Assembly (NCBI GenBank): GCA_036897095.1
Contig: JAYMSP010000051.1
Coordinates: 1 to 64,000, forward strand
From: Plantago elongata
Taxonomy: Eukaryota; Streptophyta; Magnoliopsida; Lamiales; Plantaginaceae
Length of the DNA: 64,000 nucleotides
Direction of reading: 5' to 3'
Made by a program: the position numbers and the translations under genes. This document shows positions 46,359 through 59,300 of the stretch, in pieces. The notes below the pieces were generated by a model that saw only the letters and a list, made by a program, of their open reading frames with translations, was not told where the DNA came from and did not search any database. Position 1 is the first letter of the stretch; each line of letters opens with the position of its first letter.

Positions 46359-48824
46359 TCACTTCCCTTCAGATTTCAGTTGTCCTCCATAAAAAACAAG
46401 TCCAAAACTTGCGAAAGTCGATATTATAGTTGACATGTAGAACATAGCAAGCAAAGCTCCTCTAAGCGACTGCATTTTGTACTATTTCATCAGTATATGA
46501 TTCAAACAAGTAATGCGTTAAAAAATAAATTTACAGTCACGCGCACCTTAGCAAGAAGCAAAGCATTATCATTAGCATATTGCAACGAGTTCTCTGGTAT
46601 ATTTTGGATGCCTTGGCTTACTTGCCACGAAAGAATCCTGTTATTGGATTTTGAAAGAAGAAAGAAAAGAAATTTAGGAATAAATTTATTATCATAGTGT
46701 GGAGGCTCAAATTAAGATTTTACCCGAAAACAAGGGCAATGCCAGCTCCAATATATGCTCTTTGTGAAGTAAGTTCGACCTGAAGTGTGCCGAACTGCAC
46801 ATGTACGAAATATTTGTGTTACTGCAACAATGAAGAACACAGACGTAGATTTACTAATTAACTACAGAATATTATCACACCTTGAACATCCTTCCTTCTT
46901 CTTTCGGTTCTGTGTTAGCCTCCTCAGATGTAGGGCTAGCAGCTAATAATTGTCCTGCCTTGATCATCTTTTTGGCAATCTATGCTGATTAGATTATCCA
47001 ACAATTAGTGAACGAAAAAAAAACATGTTCATCGAATTATCCCAATTTCAGCAACAGGAAATTAACTTCCTATATTGGGCTACCAAACAGAAAGCACTGG
47101 AGAATTCAACACTGAACAAAATAAATGGATGAAGAATAGCGTACAAGTAACAAAGGCAAGAAAAATGACTCAACACTTCATATATTCTGCATGATAAATC
47201 TTGCCTATTCGATGCCAGGAATATTGGAGATGAATGGCTCATGAAAAAGCTTACATTAAGAAAATTGTTTGAGGGCATAGATGAGGCCTCAAACTGAGTT
47301 AATGGAAAGAAAAGAGAGTTGTTCATATTCTCACAATCACAAGCCTTGTTAACGTAGAATGTTAAAGATGTTTGGTTTATACCACTTGCAGTTCTCCTTG
47401 ACCATACTGGCCCATGGATTGAAACCTCCTACCAGCTGATATCAAGCGTTTGCCAAGTGCTAACTAGCAAGAAGATAAACAGATCAGTCATAATTTAGTC
47501 GAGAGAATCCTCTGCTCAAACATGAGATCAAAAAGGGACTGGATCACAAAACCACGAGTGACTGTTAAAAATTCTTATTCTTGCCTGACTTATTATTGCC
47601 TGTTGCTAATGAAGGGAGCTTGCTCATTAAGCTAGCAGAAGTTGAAGTGTCTGCTCGTTCCCATGCCCGAGTTAGATCCAACAATGTATCTCCCAGCTCT
47701 TCACCACACTGCAATACAAGAACAAGTCCCTCAAATAACATCAACATGTTTCAAGGCTCAAGTATTGCCATGTTGATAGATGATATCAATTCAACATACT
47801 CGAATACTAACCCAGGAAGAAATGACTAACCTCATCTTTGACTAGCCCGTTTGAAAGATCAAAAGCTGCATCATTCAGCTTCAGCATTTACATAACAATG
47901 TCAGATTTTCTATCATCAACAGTAAATATAAATTACAAAAATAAATCACAAGCACAACCATGAGAATCACAAACACTGCCATCTCACTTTGTGTAGTATT
48001 AAATCCATGTGCTGTGTAAAATAACACAGGGATTATGCAAAATAACCTTTCTACAGCAAAGTTATTATCCTGAAAGGACAGGCACAAACTCGATGCGGGA
48101 GCAGCACTAGGCCTTTTACGATTAGTAGTACGTTTGAAGATTGTAAGCTAACCTAAATAATGAAATCTCATCACTCCACTTGATAAAACGTAGCGATCAT
48201 CTCTGATCTCTATTCATATTCTAGAGGTAATCTGAAGCTCAATCAACTACATCTGCTCAACTATCACAGTTCACAAACACAAACCGAATTCCATACATTC
48301 AGCATAACATTCAAAGCCTAATAGTCTAAACCAATAATACAGCAAATGCAGAATAGCAAGTAATGATAAACTCTCAAGTGAAATATCAATACAGCAAGTT
48401 TCACTCAGTTAACTAGCTTACATCGAGCCGAAGATCATTCGGCAGCTGCGAAAAGTAATCTGCTGGAAGAACAAAAGCATTCTGTATGCCAAACAATAGC
48501 AGAACAATTAGTACTACAAAAGAAGAAACACAGCGCAGTAATTCTTCAAATATGATGACATAATCGTAATTGAGAGTTATTTGAGCTTACAGCGAGCTGT
48601 TGGAGGAGAATTTGAGGATCTTCATCAAGGGACTTGGGAGAATCGGATGATCCAGTAATGGCGGATATTGCAGTTTTGGAGTAATTGAGATTACAGGTAG
48701 TGTGATTTGGTAAGGATTGAAGGTTGATTGAGGTTTGAAGGAAATGGCGAGCATGAGAGGAAGAGAATTTGGATGGAGGTTTGAGGTGGATGGCTGAGAG
48801 AGAGGAAGAAGAAGCGGTAGCCAT
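46359..48824 (-). CDS. Predicted plastid membrane protein, nine exons, unknown function
   Basis: The exons on the minus strand are 48824-48591, 48481-48422, 47878-47831, 47708-47585, 47459-47383, 46979-46881, 46794-46724, 46637-46547 and 46469-46359. Phases close to 304 residues. The N terminus (MATASSSSLSAIHLKPPSKF, Ser-rich, no early acidic residues) is a typical chloroplast transit peptide. The middle is hydrophilic and helical (CGEELGDTLLDLTRAWERAD, LGKRLISAGRRFQSMGQYGQ). Two hydrophobic stretches follow near the end (AYIGAGIALVFGILSW and ALLAMFYMSTIISTFASFGL). The join between exons 4 and 5 needs a GC donor (TCAG|GCAAGA). With it the frame continues as NNKSALGKRL. Without it exon 4 runs on only seven residues to a stop. 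I do not recognise a named family. Confidence 0.75.
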
Positions 48825-49084
48825 TTTTCGAAACTGAGAAATGAAAAGGAAGATTTTGCAATTTCGTAATTTTATCTTTTTTTCCTTCTTTTATTTTTAC
48901 AAAGCCTCAATTTAATAATACAGTACATTTATGTAGAGTCGACCTGTTTTGTTACTAAAATTTATGAAGTTGCCAATATTGGTGTGATATGAATGTGAGA
49001 ATTCGATATGCGAAGGTGTTCAAGGATTGTGGTGATATGTACATTATAGTTCGATCTTCTAAAGTCATAATAATTCATCACGAC

Positions 49085-50090
49085 TTATTAAGCGGGGTCG
49101 TTTTCAACACTTGAGCCGGCATCACATGCTCCCCACCACGACCTCACTTGGAAAATGTCACTTGCACCTTCAACAATCCCCCACCATGGCCTCACGAGTA
49201 GGCCAACGCCCAAGTTTCCTCACCACGGCCTCATTAGAAAACCGACACTTGAAGAAATGTTTTATTAAACGAAGTTGGGCCGGCACCAAGTTGCCCTTAC
49301 CACGACCCAACATTAGTGTTGATGTAGGAACCAAGAGTCCGGCACCAAGATGCCCCCACCATGGTCACACTCGAGTCCGAACACTTGGACTAGTTTCACT
49401 TTAGGGGCAGGCACCCGGGTGTTCTCACCACGACCCCCAAATACGTCACTATCAGTTGGATGAAGTCCACGCGCCACCGATCTCCGACGTTACGTGTCAA
49501 CATTCCGCTAGGGCAACCAAGGTCCAGCATGTCAAAGCCCGAGCTCCAGCAAAAGTCTATTATAAATAGAGTACTTTTACTCCTCATTAAGGTACGCAAC
49601 TACGAACCGAAAATCTACTCTCTAGACTTTGAGGGTCGAGACTACGCTCTTTCAACCCCAAGCACGTAAAGTCCGTACCCTGATTTGTCTTAGACAAACC
49701 GGTCCAAAAGGGTCTAACCCCTTCCAATTGTTTCAGGTGTCTAGTGACGACCCTCCTACTATTACGACGGACTCTCATCAAGTGACGTAGCGAGGTCCAC
49801 TTGTGAAGTAGCACCAAGTAAAGTAGCGAAGACCACTTGTGAATTAGCACCAAGTGACGTAACGAGGGCCACTTGTGAAGTAGTATCAAATATTGTAAGT
49901 TGTAACGACGGACTCCTAAACCCCCGAAGTTTATAGTGACGGCCCCGCGAATCAAGTTGAGTGAAATCCTACTCTGCTCACTCTTGACGAAGGTCTTTTC
50001 ATTTTTTCTTTAGACGTCTACTCTACTCACTCATGACGAAGGTCCTTTTTCCTAATGAACTTTAGACGAACTATACTCTACGTTTGCATT
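49085..50090 (+). mobile_element. Probable LTR-retrotransposon relic (fossil)
   Basis: This stretch is less AT-rich than its surroundings. It has a promoter-like CTATTATAAATAGAG (about 49557), a following transcript-start-like region, and repeated CACCACGACCTCA-type words upstream. The layout resembles the LTR of a gypsy-type element, perhaps a solo or partial LTR. I could not place exact ends, target duplication or a primer-binding site, and no gag or pol was seen. Two sets of internal repeats lie in its 3' half. The family assignment is tentative. Confidence 0.4.
49782..49889. repeat. Three tandem 36-bp units
   Basis: The units start GTGACGTAGCGAGGTCCACT, GTAAAGTAGCGAAGACCACT and GTGACGTAACGAGGGCCACT and are each 36 bp. 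They end CACCAA, CACCAA and TATCAA. They lie inside the LTR-like relic. A second repeated motif, ACTCACTCNTGACGAAGGTC, occurs at about 49977 and 50025. Confidence 0.75.
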
Positions 50091-50372
50091 AGCCGGATTT
50101 ATCACGTGAGATAATTTCAGCAAGTATATTACTTTTCTTTTCTCAATCCTTTGCATGAAATGCTGTAGCTAAAAGAATCATGAATAACTATGCAACTAAT
50201 AAAATGTTGCCAAATCCCATCCATGTTTGCTGCTTTGCGATACATACATTCCTTGGCAAAATAAGATTGGAACTAGCATAAAACATGGTTGGAATAAGCA
50301 AAGTGAATTTTTTTTTCCCCTACCCTTTTGTACTTTTCTGATTTTCAATTTCCAGATTGGGCTGATCAGTGA

Positions 50373-52882
50373 TCATGGACATTGTGGGCTTTTTCCAGGC
50401 CCGCCATAGTAAAAGTATGTACCCCATTCATTGTTGTATGAACTCTGGATATTGTAACAATTCTTGTTCTCAGCCAGTGTTGTTATATCATGGGCTGTGG
50501 TCAAGCTGTTGTCCGAGTCCACAATCTCAAGGTTTCTGAAATAGCTAGCCTTGCCGAACCCCTCCTCTGCAAACTGACCCGAGCCCATTTGAGTCTTCGT
50601 ATGCTCGCTGTGAGGCCGGGAGTTCACTATTTCTCCTCCCCATTCCACCATCGTGGCCCGGTCTGTTAAGTGCGTGAATAGCTCCGTCGGCCAGTAGCCC
50701 ACTAACGTGTTGTCACCGAAGCCCAACCACCAATTGCCCAACCTCGGATCCTGGAGTCACAAATTCGCATCGTCTTTATGTTAAAATTAAAAGAGAATTT
50801 ATAATGTCATAGTTATAAGGTAAAACTTCGATGCTGGTCTCACGACTACTAAACACAACACGAGTGGATCTCGTAGTGTGTCTGGTAGGTGCAACTGTGC
50901 AACATCTTGGAAAACATCAGACATTGGGGAATGGAGTGAACTAGACCTTCCACACGAGGATTGTGATGTCATATTGCTTTGCACCGGACGCTGATATTGG
51001 AGAGATAGCAGCTCCAATAGCTATACGGCTATTTGTTTGTACAAATCCCGAACATAGAAGGTTGTAGCATCCTGTCGCTTGATACGCATCGCTCTGCAAT
51101 TCGTATCAAATACCCTTAAGTTAGCTCATGGCTCATGCCAATTCTAAGAACAAAGGCACTAAATGAACTAGAGAACTAACCGTCCAGTAAGTGAATAATC
51201 TGGGCCTGCTGTCACCATACAGCTCCGGACTAACCTGACTAGTACAACGATTAAAGCTTCAGAAATTCTTTTTTGATAGTTCAGAAATGAAATATTATTA
51301 GCCATACAAGACGAACACTTGTATGAGTCGGTCTAACGCATTAAACATGTATCATCCATGTCTGAATTGAAATGGGAAAAGTACCTGCCAACCGGCTTCA
51401 ATGCTATTGAGATCTCCATCGAACGAGCCAGAAAGAACCCAAATTTGTGACAGGCTGAATTCGTCTACCACCTCTATTGATGGATCCCACACATTAATCG
51501 TCGCCCTTGCACCGTACACCTCTTCTGATCCCGACGTGTATGCTATCGCATGCTTCATATATCAAACAATATACATAAGTATACACATTATGTACACATA
51601 CTATTTAAGGAAATAAAAATAATACACACATACACACCTCATGGCCACTGCCACTAATATCCGGTGCAGCAGCCCCTGGGTTGGCCACCGCTGGTGGCAC
51701 GTATCTCATCTTTTTCTTGCCAAAATCGTAAAGGGATTTAGCCCTTAAGACATCGTGCGTTGAGCTACGTCGGACTGGCACCGTGCCTTTTGGACACCGC
51801 TGGCCCTTTTGGTGCCACATTTGCCACACACCTTTGAACCCATCAATACTGCTAGTATTATTACTTCCTGTGTCCTTCATTGTTTCTGCTGTTGACATTT
51901 TCATCCCCTTTGGCATTTTTGGTGGAACTCTCTGTGGATTAAGTTAATTGCATCATTAGGATGACTGCTAAATGCCAATCATAATGATTAAAGAAAATAG
52001 TACCCCGTAGTAGATTTTTCTAGCGCATTGTGCAGTGCAACATATAATCCACATGGTACAACTATGGTATAACGTTTAAATCGCCATAATGCAGTGTAGG
52101 GTAGAGGAACCGTGATAGTAGTAGTTGGTTGTTCATAATTTATTGAAACATGAAAAAGATGAACCAGCTGTACTTTTTTATGCATCCTCAATTAAATGTA
52201 AAGGATTACCTTTCCTAGCTAACAGATATACAAGGAGTAAAGAGTTTGTACTTAGAAATAAATCCAGCATGAATTAATGAAGAAAACAAAGGAAATACAC
52301 GCTATAATTAATCCCTATACTTCAAGAAGCATACATTCTTGTAAATTGTGCTCTAATTTGTACAGATTTGAACCATGCAAGTTCTCATATGACATAATTA
52401 GTTGCATGTTGAATGGACAAAAACTGGACAAATTGCAACATTCAGAATCATAGAAGTCCGACAGTGCTTAGCCGGATTAGTCGACAAAGTGGATTGACAT
52501 AGAAATGTACCTGGATCTTGTGATTCTTAAGAAGGGGATGGTCTAATGCTGGCTGTTTTCTTTTATGGACACAGTCTATTATATCTCCATCTGGGCTCTG
52601 AAAAAGAAAAAATTGTCACTCACTGTTGAAAAAGACTAAACAAAAAGTGAGAGAAATATTATCTGATCATAATCTTACCTCAATGGTTATGACAGGAGGT
52701 TTGTTAATCTTGTCAAGATGCTTCTGAATCCTGGCTAGTCTCAAGCTGCTAACTTGTCTATACTTGCCAGTGTAGTTTAAAGAAGTGGTTGTTTCCAAAA
52801 TGCAGAAACTATGTTGACAGAAAAAGAAGAAGACAAGAACTGGTAGAGTGACAGGATTTGACAAAGATCTTCTTGTAGCCAT
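50373..52882 (-). CDS. Secreted Neprosin-domain (DUF239) protein
   Basis: There are seven exons on the minus strand: 52882-52679, 52597-52511, 51931-51638, 51552-51385, 51234-51181, 51093-50947 and 50750-50373. All joins are in phase 0, giving 443 residues. A signal peptide (about 1-28, [19 protein letters not shown]) is followed by the Neprosin activation region ([20 protein letters not shown]). The Neprosin domain then runs to the end: [65 protein letters not shown] and [19 protein letters not shown]. Pitcher-plant neprosin is a glutamic peptidase that cuts after proline. The Glu of IEAGWQ and the Glu of WGGE, about 110 residues apart, are the likely catalytic pair, so the enzyme may be active. 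Most plant relatives have no known substrate. It is likely apoplastic or vacuolar. Confidence 0.92.
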
Positions 52883-55800
52883 TATACAGAATGCAAGCAG
52901 TTAGTGAGAATTTCTCATTCACTGACCATTAGGAAACAACAAGAAGCACATACACACACAGAGACACTGTGCCAATACCATTAGTGAGTATAATAGACAA
53001 AGAGTACACCTCTTAATAGCCCCAAAATAAGCCAAACACCAAAGCAAACTCTGAAAATGTCACTGTATACACATTTGTGTGTGTGTGTTTTGTGTATATA
53101 TGGTTAAATTATATGTACAAGATGGATGAGGAGTAAGTAATTAAGAAGAGGTTGGTGCAGGGCAATTAAGAAGACAATCTCAAGAACACACATTCAGCAT
53201 CAAAATCATCATCATTGCATCTGTTCTAGCAGCAGCAGCATGTGAATTTATTGTATCTAACAATGACTTCTTTTGAATATACATATACACAAGAAAGAAA
53301 GAAAATTGATGAGAAGAAGAAGAAAGTAATGAGTGTGAATGTATGTATAGACCTAACCCTCATTAAGAGTAGCAGCAGAGGAGTCTTAAATGAGAAGAAG
53401 CATCTATCTACCTCTGTCAACAAACTTAATATCTTCACCATTAATTCTCCTCCAAACTTTCTCTCTTTTCCTTTTCTTTGCTTCTCAGTTTCACCAGATG
53501 GTTTCTTTTATTTTGCTACATTTTGTTTTCACTCTTAGCATGGTTTTTTGCTAGCTCAATGCTGTTGTAAATGTAATTATACCTTCTTTATCTGTCAATG
53601 TCATGTCACCTCTAACTAAATGCTCATGTATCAATGCTTCCTTTTCATGTTTCTTTCTTCTATACAGTATACACAGCTGTGAATAAACAAGACTACAAGA
53701 GCCTAGCTAGTCGAAAATCGAAATCCACTTTCGTCACGATGTTCTAAGTTCTAACACGTTGTGATCACTCTGTACGAAAAATTATAGGAACGTTGGACCA
53801 GGCACAGGATATGATCAATTTCAAGTAATGAACATTTCAGCAGCAATATGTTTTACTGATATACCTTGAGATGAAGTGTAATTGTAGACTAGTCATCTAT
53901 TAATTATTTGATCCTCTCTGGGTGTATATATTTGACAACCTTCACTTTCTCAGTTATCTTGACCTCCAATCCACGCCATTTTATTAGTCTATTTAATTGT
54001 TGGGTGGATATCAGGCTATATCTTCACTTTACAGTCAATCAGACTCTTTCAAAGCGTAAGCAGTTCACCTGTACTATTTATAACTCGAGGGAAGTGGCTG
54101 ATTCGTGAGGCCCCGAAACACTAATTAACAATATTTTTCCAGCACACCGTCTTTATCTGTGCACATAACGGATAACTTCACATAATTACGGAGTTTTAAT
54201 CAATAGATTCTTGAAAACAAAGATATACCTTACACGGAGTATAATCTTTTAAAGTTTTTAGTATTGAATTTGGATCTATTTCGTCATTATATTGTTGCAA
54301 GTGTTCAAATGGTGACGGGACGGGACCTAATATGGCCCAGTAATCATACCTGAAAATCCCGGCAAAAGATTTTAATGCTTTCAATAGATTAATCAACACT
54401 TGAAAATGAATTTTAATTTTGTCTTCACTTGTTGGACTTTGCCCATGAACAATTGAAGACGTTAATTTGATTGTCTTCGCATATATGCAATCCAGTTCAT
54501 CTCATTCACCAATCCTATCTACTAATTCATGAATATGTCCTCTTGCTAGTGTTATTTTCTTTCCGGTCCAGAAACAATCCAATTATAAAAAATGTAAGAA
54601 ATCCTCCCATCATCCACATGCATAACACAAATAGACGATCGGTTACCATTCATCACATGTTTACAAACTATGTTAAAAAAAGTTCTAGGAGCTGATTGAC
54701 ATGCGATTTAAATGTCCCGATTTAAATGCCTAAACAGTGACCGGCATTTTAGTGGAATTGTTAAAACTGTGTTTGGTATAGAATTGTAATTGGATAGTGT
54801 ATTATAGGTTGTTGCAAAATGCTTAGAACTGTAAAAGCATTTGAATTTTTGACATTTTAATGCTACGCCAAACGTAAAATCTTGGAGTAGCATTTGGATG
54901 CTACTCCAATCAGCCCTCTATACCTTAAAACATGATGTGCCTCACAATAATTAATAATTCAAGTATTGTACAATGTAACATATAATACACGTGGTACAAT
55001 ATTTAAAGTACATTCTTACTCTCTTTTATTTAGCGCTCACTATTATTCAAAAACTCTCGTCACTATTATAAACGGACCAGGCTCTTAAGAAGCTGACTCC
55101 CAGCTGTATGGTCCGAGCAAATAGGATTTCTATAGTTCTAGTGTAATTGTGTAAACCATAGAACATTAGCTATGCAACATCTCTCTAGTTAGTTGTTACT
55201 CAGGAGCCCACTAGCTAAGGTGAAGACAAATCTGGGAAGAAAAGATTTTCTGGGTTTACGTACACGAGGAAGGTTTCTGTTCTGTTCTATTCTGTCTGCT
55301 CTCTGCTCATATATAGTATTGTGAAGGAAATAATTAATGGCTTGCTTCAAACAGCATTCTGGCAATTCATCTGTCCCAAATTAATTAGTTGAGAATTCAA
55401 TGCTCCAGTCAATGCATAGTAGAAATAATACCACAGTTCAAATTCTTCCATTTCACAAAGAAAAAGATTGTATTATATTCGTTGCATAAGATTGCAGAAT
55501 TTGAATAGCAGACCTCTTTGAACTCCATGTTATTTCGTATCAGCAGACCTTCCCTCAATCTCATTAAACACCTAGTGGCAGCCCAGTCCCGGCTAGTTGC
55601 CAGCCGTTGCATTGCCATACCCAATTCTAACCTCTAGATTTCTGCTAGAGGTGATTCAAAGTTCTCAGATACTTATACAGAGCATTACCTGACTGAAGAA
55701 GCTTAATAAATTACCTGACCCCGGGTGTTACACGACAATAATTCATCCTGTCAACTGCCGATAACTATTTCTATAATTATCCAGTAAAAGCACAATGAAG

Positions 55801-56327
55801 AAACTAAACTCAATGAGAATCAACTAGACATCTACTGAACCTATCAACCATGTCGATCAGTTAGCAATGAGAATCAAAACTAGAAAAGTAGAGCACCATA
55901 ACATGTTATGATGTTAGCATTTGACTAAAGAATATCTAGCGAGCTTCACTAAGGCAGATTAAGCTCACTCTTTATGCTAACTTATTACGGTACATCTATT
56001 TCACATGCTTCTTCGGTGTAGGTAAATTTAGTTTAGAAAGTAAAAAGAGGCATAATCTGGGAGATTAAAAAAGAATAATAATTATAATAACTAATCAAAG
56101 TTATTTACAATAAATTCCTGGTAAAGTGCACATTGATAACAAGGTTACAACTTACAACAAACGATTTAAGAAGAGGAGAAAACCTGTGACGGAGATTGTG
56201 GTCAGTAATTTTTCATTGCTTCAGCGTATACTAGCCCAGATGAAATCCAATTGGCTCTCAGCCCCTCAATGACGGGTAGAAAAGCTCCAGCAGGCCAAAT
56301 AGGGAAGAATAAGGCAATGCTGTAAAA
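52883..56327. other. Spacer between Neprosin and pTAC3 genes
   Basis: It holds the Neprosin promoter (with a GT-rich run at 53071-53095), AT-rich DNA, a MITE at 54688-54916, and the 3' untranslated region of pTAC3. Open frames such as 53242-53538 and 54196-54399 show no recognisable domain, and I do not call them genes. Confidence 0.45.
54688..54916. mobile_element. MITE with GGGCTGATTGG ends, copy 2
   Basis: This is a partner of 35309-35561, in the same orientation. Its left end is GGAGCTGATTGACATGCG and its right end is GCTACTCCAATCAGCCC, so the ends are inverted. Shared inside are GATTTAAATGTCCCGATTTA, GTGTTTGGTATAGAATTGTA and ATTGGATAG. TCTA stands near both outer edges, but I do not trust it as a target duplication. 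Confidence 0.6.
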
Positions 56328-59300
56328 CTATTCGGATAAATTACCATTCGAAGGGATGTGATTTGCTTGTCTACTAGAAATTACTCTATCCAGGGTTTCA
56401 TCTGGAACTTTAATCCCAGATGTCTCCAAGTCAGCCACTATGGCAATAGATGCATCAAGCTCTCCAAGATCTATACACAGGCTGATGATTTCATCATATA
56501 GTGGGCTGCAGCACACACACATAAGTTTAGCAACAAGTTGTTACTTATCTTCTGAAAGGTAAATATGAGTTCAGGAAATGGTTGTGTTTTACTTAAAAGA
56601 GAATTACAACTGTAAATAACTGCAGTCTTTCTGCAACTTAATATTTTGACAAAAAAATAGTTTAATAAGTCCACTAATAATATTGGATTTATGGTTTCAA
56701 ATTTCAATAATGAAGTTTATTTTTAGTTTCTTTGAGTAACTATCTATTCTTGTTCGGCTGATTCTGGCTGAGTTAATTTAGTCAAACTCTAGAATAAAGA
56801 TATATCGACTGAAACATGATCTCACCTGCCAAAAACATAACCCAGACTATGCGTTGTCCGCAGGATTTGTAAGAAGGCTGAAGGCAGAGGAGCTCGTATG
56901 GCTGCACGAAGTACAGTAGCACAGTCACCAATGGTTGGGGTTCCACCCAATTCGATAACCTAAAATTTTGCATAAATTAGTTTTACTTGCAAACTAAATG
57001 AAAGTTTTTATTTATTGATGAAGTGACATCAAGTAGGCAAGAAAATGTACTGTTATCAGATATAATAGAATACCCTCTGACTCGTAATTAAGAAGTGAAA
57101 TTCTCATGAAAAGGAAAAGTTGTTTGTCTTGAACTCTAGTAAAAACCACAGTTCATGTACACTAGTGTGAACTTACACCACCACCACTTAAAGTGTTGGC
57201 ATGGTTTTCCTGATGTTTAGAATAGAAAAAGAACTGGTGGTTTACATGCTGCGATGGCACTACGAGAAAGTTTTCATGATTCAGATCAACAAAGCCAGAA
57301 GTGATGGTTCAGCTAATAGTTTCATTAATTTAAATAGCATTTTCAATTATTAGACCATAAACACGCAACAATATAATGGAAAGAAGAAAATATATACCTT
57401 GTTCATTAATTTCACGCCCAACTCAACTTCCCATTCCTGAGACCATCTTCGAGGAGTTTTGTTCTTGAAATCCTTTTCCCATGTCCAGCCCCAAGCATCA
57501 GCTATTGTATACATATCAGATACATCAAACACTTTTCTATTCCTTAATTCCTTAAATGCTTCATGAACATCCTCAGGAAACCAATCATCGTCATCATCAT
57601 TCTGCAACCATCAAAAGATCAAAGGTCATATATGACATAAAGCTGTCGCTTCTGGTTGTAAAGCAGTATATAAATAAGAAATACTCATTCAAGAGATGGA
57701 GCAAGCAAGGACAATTGAACATGTACTGAGCGTTCTTACATCCATTGACACTCGAGAAGATCTTCTCTTCGATTTTCTTGATGAGCTCCTTGTCTGGTCA
57801 GAGTCTTTCAGCAATTGCACTCCAATCATTTGAGGGGGTTTGGTGGCCCCAGCATCCTTATCTTTGATCCTATCAATGGCTTGGTTTTCAGGCTGTTCCA
57901 CTTCTTCTTCCTCTTCAGCCTCGTCGTCTTCAGCCTCTTTAGTTAGATCATCATTGCCATCAGCATCATCTGTGGCATCAAGAATTTCATAATTCTCAAC
58001 TTCCAGTTCTTCATTATGACTTTCATTTAGGTCCTCGCCAAGGAATCGACGTTTCCAGAACTCTGTATCTCCTTCATGCAACTTAATCCGTGAAATCAAT
58101 TCGTCCAACTCAACATCAATCTATCATAAACGATATTCAGGCTCAAATGGTTAATGGGACTTCGGTTTTTCATCTATAGTTTATGAATAAAAAGCTCAAT
58201 CAGGCTGACCCAAAAAAAAAAAAAAGAACACAATGATATTGTATTTAAAAAGCAAGTTTTAGATAAAGAGAAATTTCAAATTTCAGACAGCAAACACTCA
58301 CCTCTTCTTCTTCCTCCTCCACAGGAGGAACCCAAAGAGGCCGCCCTCTAGAGCGATTTATTCTCCTTGCTTTTTGCACACGCTGGTAGAGGACATTTCT
58401 TGTGCCATCTGTGGGCAAATCTTGAGCTTCCAGCTCTTCCTTTAGCTCTGATACAACCATCTTGCTAGCAGCTTTTGGTTTCAAGGTATTTGTTTCAGGA
58501 CCTTTTATTATTTTCTTCAGTCTCTCCTCGACTCTTATGTAGTCAGCTTCAGTCACATTACCCAGTATTGAAGGCCCTTCATTCCATAAAGTTCTCAAAA
58601 CTTTTCTATGATATATTCGATATTCTTCAAGACATCTCTGTTTGAAGGAGGTCTCAGCAGGATTCGAGTATTTAAAGCCATCTGCATCCGGGTCTAAAGG
58701 AGTTTTTCCTCTACGGGGAACCCAGCGCTTGCGTTCACCGGTAAGCCCACCTTCTCCAATGTACCTGATTTGGAACAAAGTCAATCACTTTCCTCACAGC
58801 AGGTAAAGTTGAGTGATAAGTTTTTCACATTTTTATTTTATACAAATTGTATAGTATCTCTATGACCAGAAGTATGCAAGTAACAGATAAAGAAGGCATA
58901 GCAAAACAAGATACAGCTTCAGGGTGGGAAAAACGGCAATATTACCAAATGAAATAAACTAATACAAGCTTGAACAACAACTTAGGAACACATCCTGAAA
59001 TCTTACAGCCAAACAGGACACTCTTCAGGGTGGGAGAAACGGCAGAATGGGGAAACCATTGGAGTGTTAGAGTTCCAACTTCCATGCAAAGCAGCTTATA
59101 ACTAAATAATATGATGATATGGCTGAACTCCCGGAGCAAAGAGCTAGCCATGATTCACACATAGATAGATGAAATTCATGGAAATACTATGTTATTACTT
59201 TCAATCGGTTTACCAGGATAGAGAGGCATAGGAAGAGGAACTTAAAGGCATGCAACATACCTATTCAACCTACAGCAGTGGAATAGAAAGATGGAATGCA

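Noticed and set aside
49111-49404. 97-codon plus-strand frame
   Set aside because: It lies inside the LTR-like relic, made of CACCACGACCTCA-type near-repeats. No protein family features are present.
49782-49889. Possible CRISPR-like repeat array
   Set aside because: The 36-bp units are directly adjacent without spacers, and the window is a plant nuclear genome.
53242-53538. 98-codon plus-strand frame upstream of the Neprosin gene
   Set aside because: Its composition follows the local AT-rich and AAG-rich DNA. No conserved motif or signal was seen.
54196-54399. 67-codon minus-strand frame with a fairly protein-like text
   Set aside because: There is no recognisable domain, no splice partners and no start context. 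It is left as unassigned spacer.
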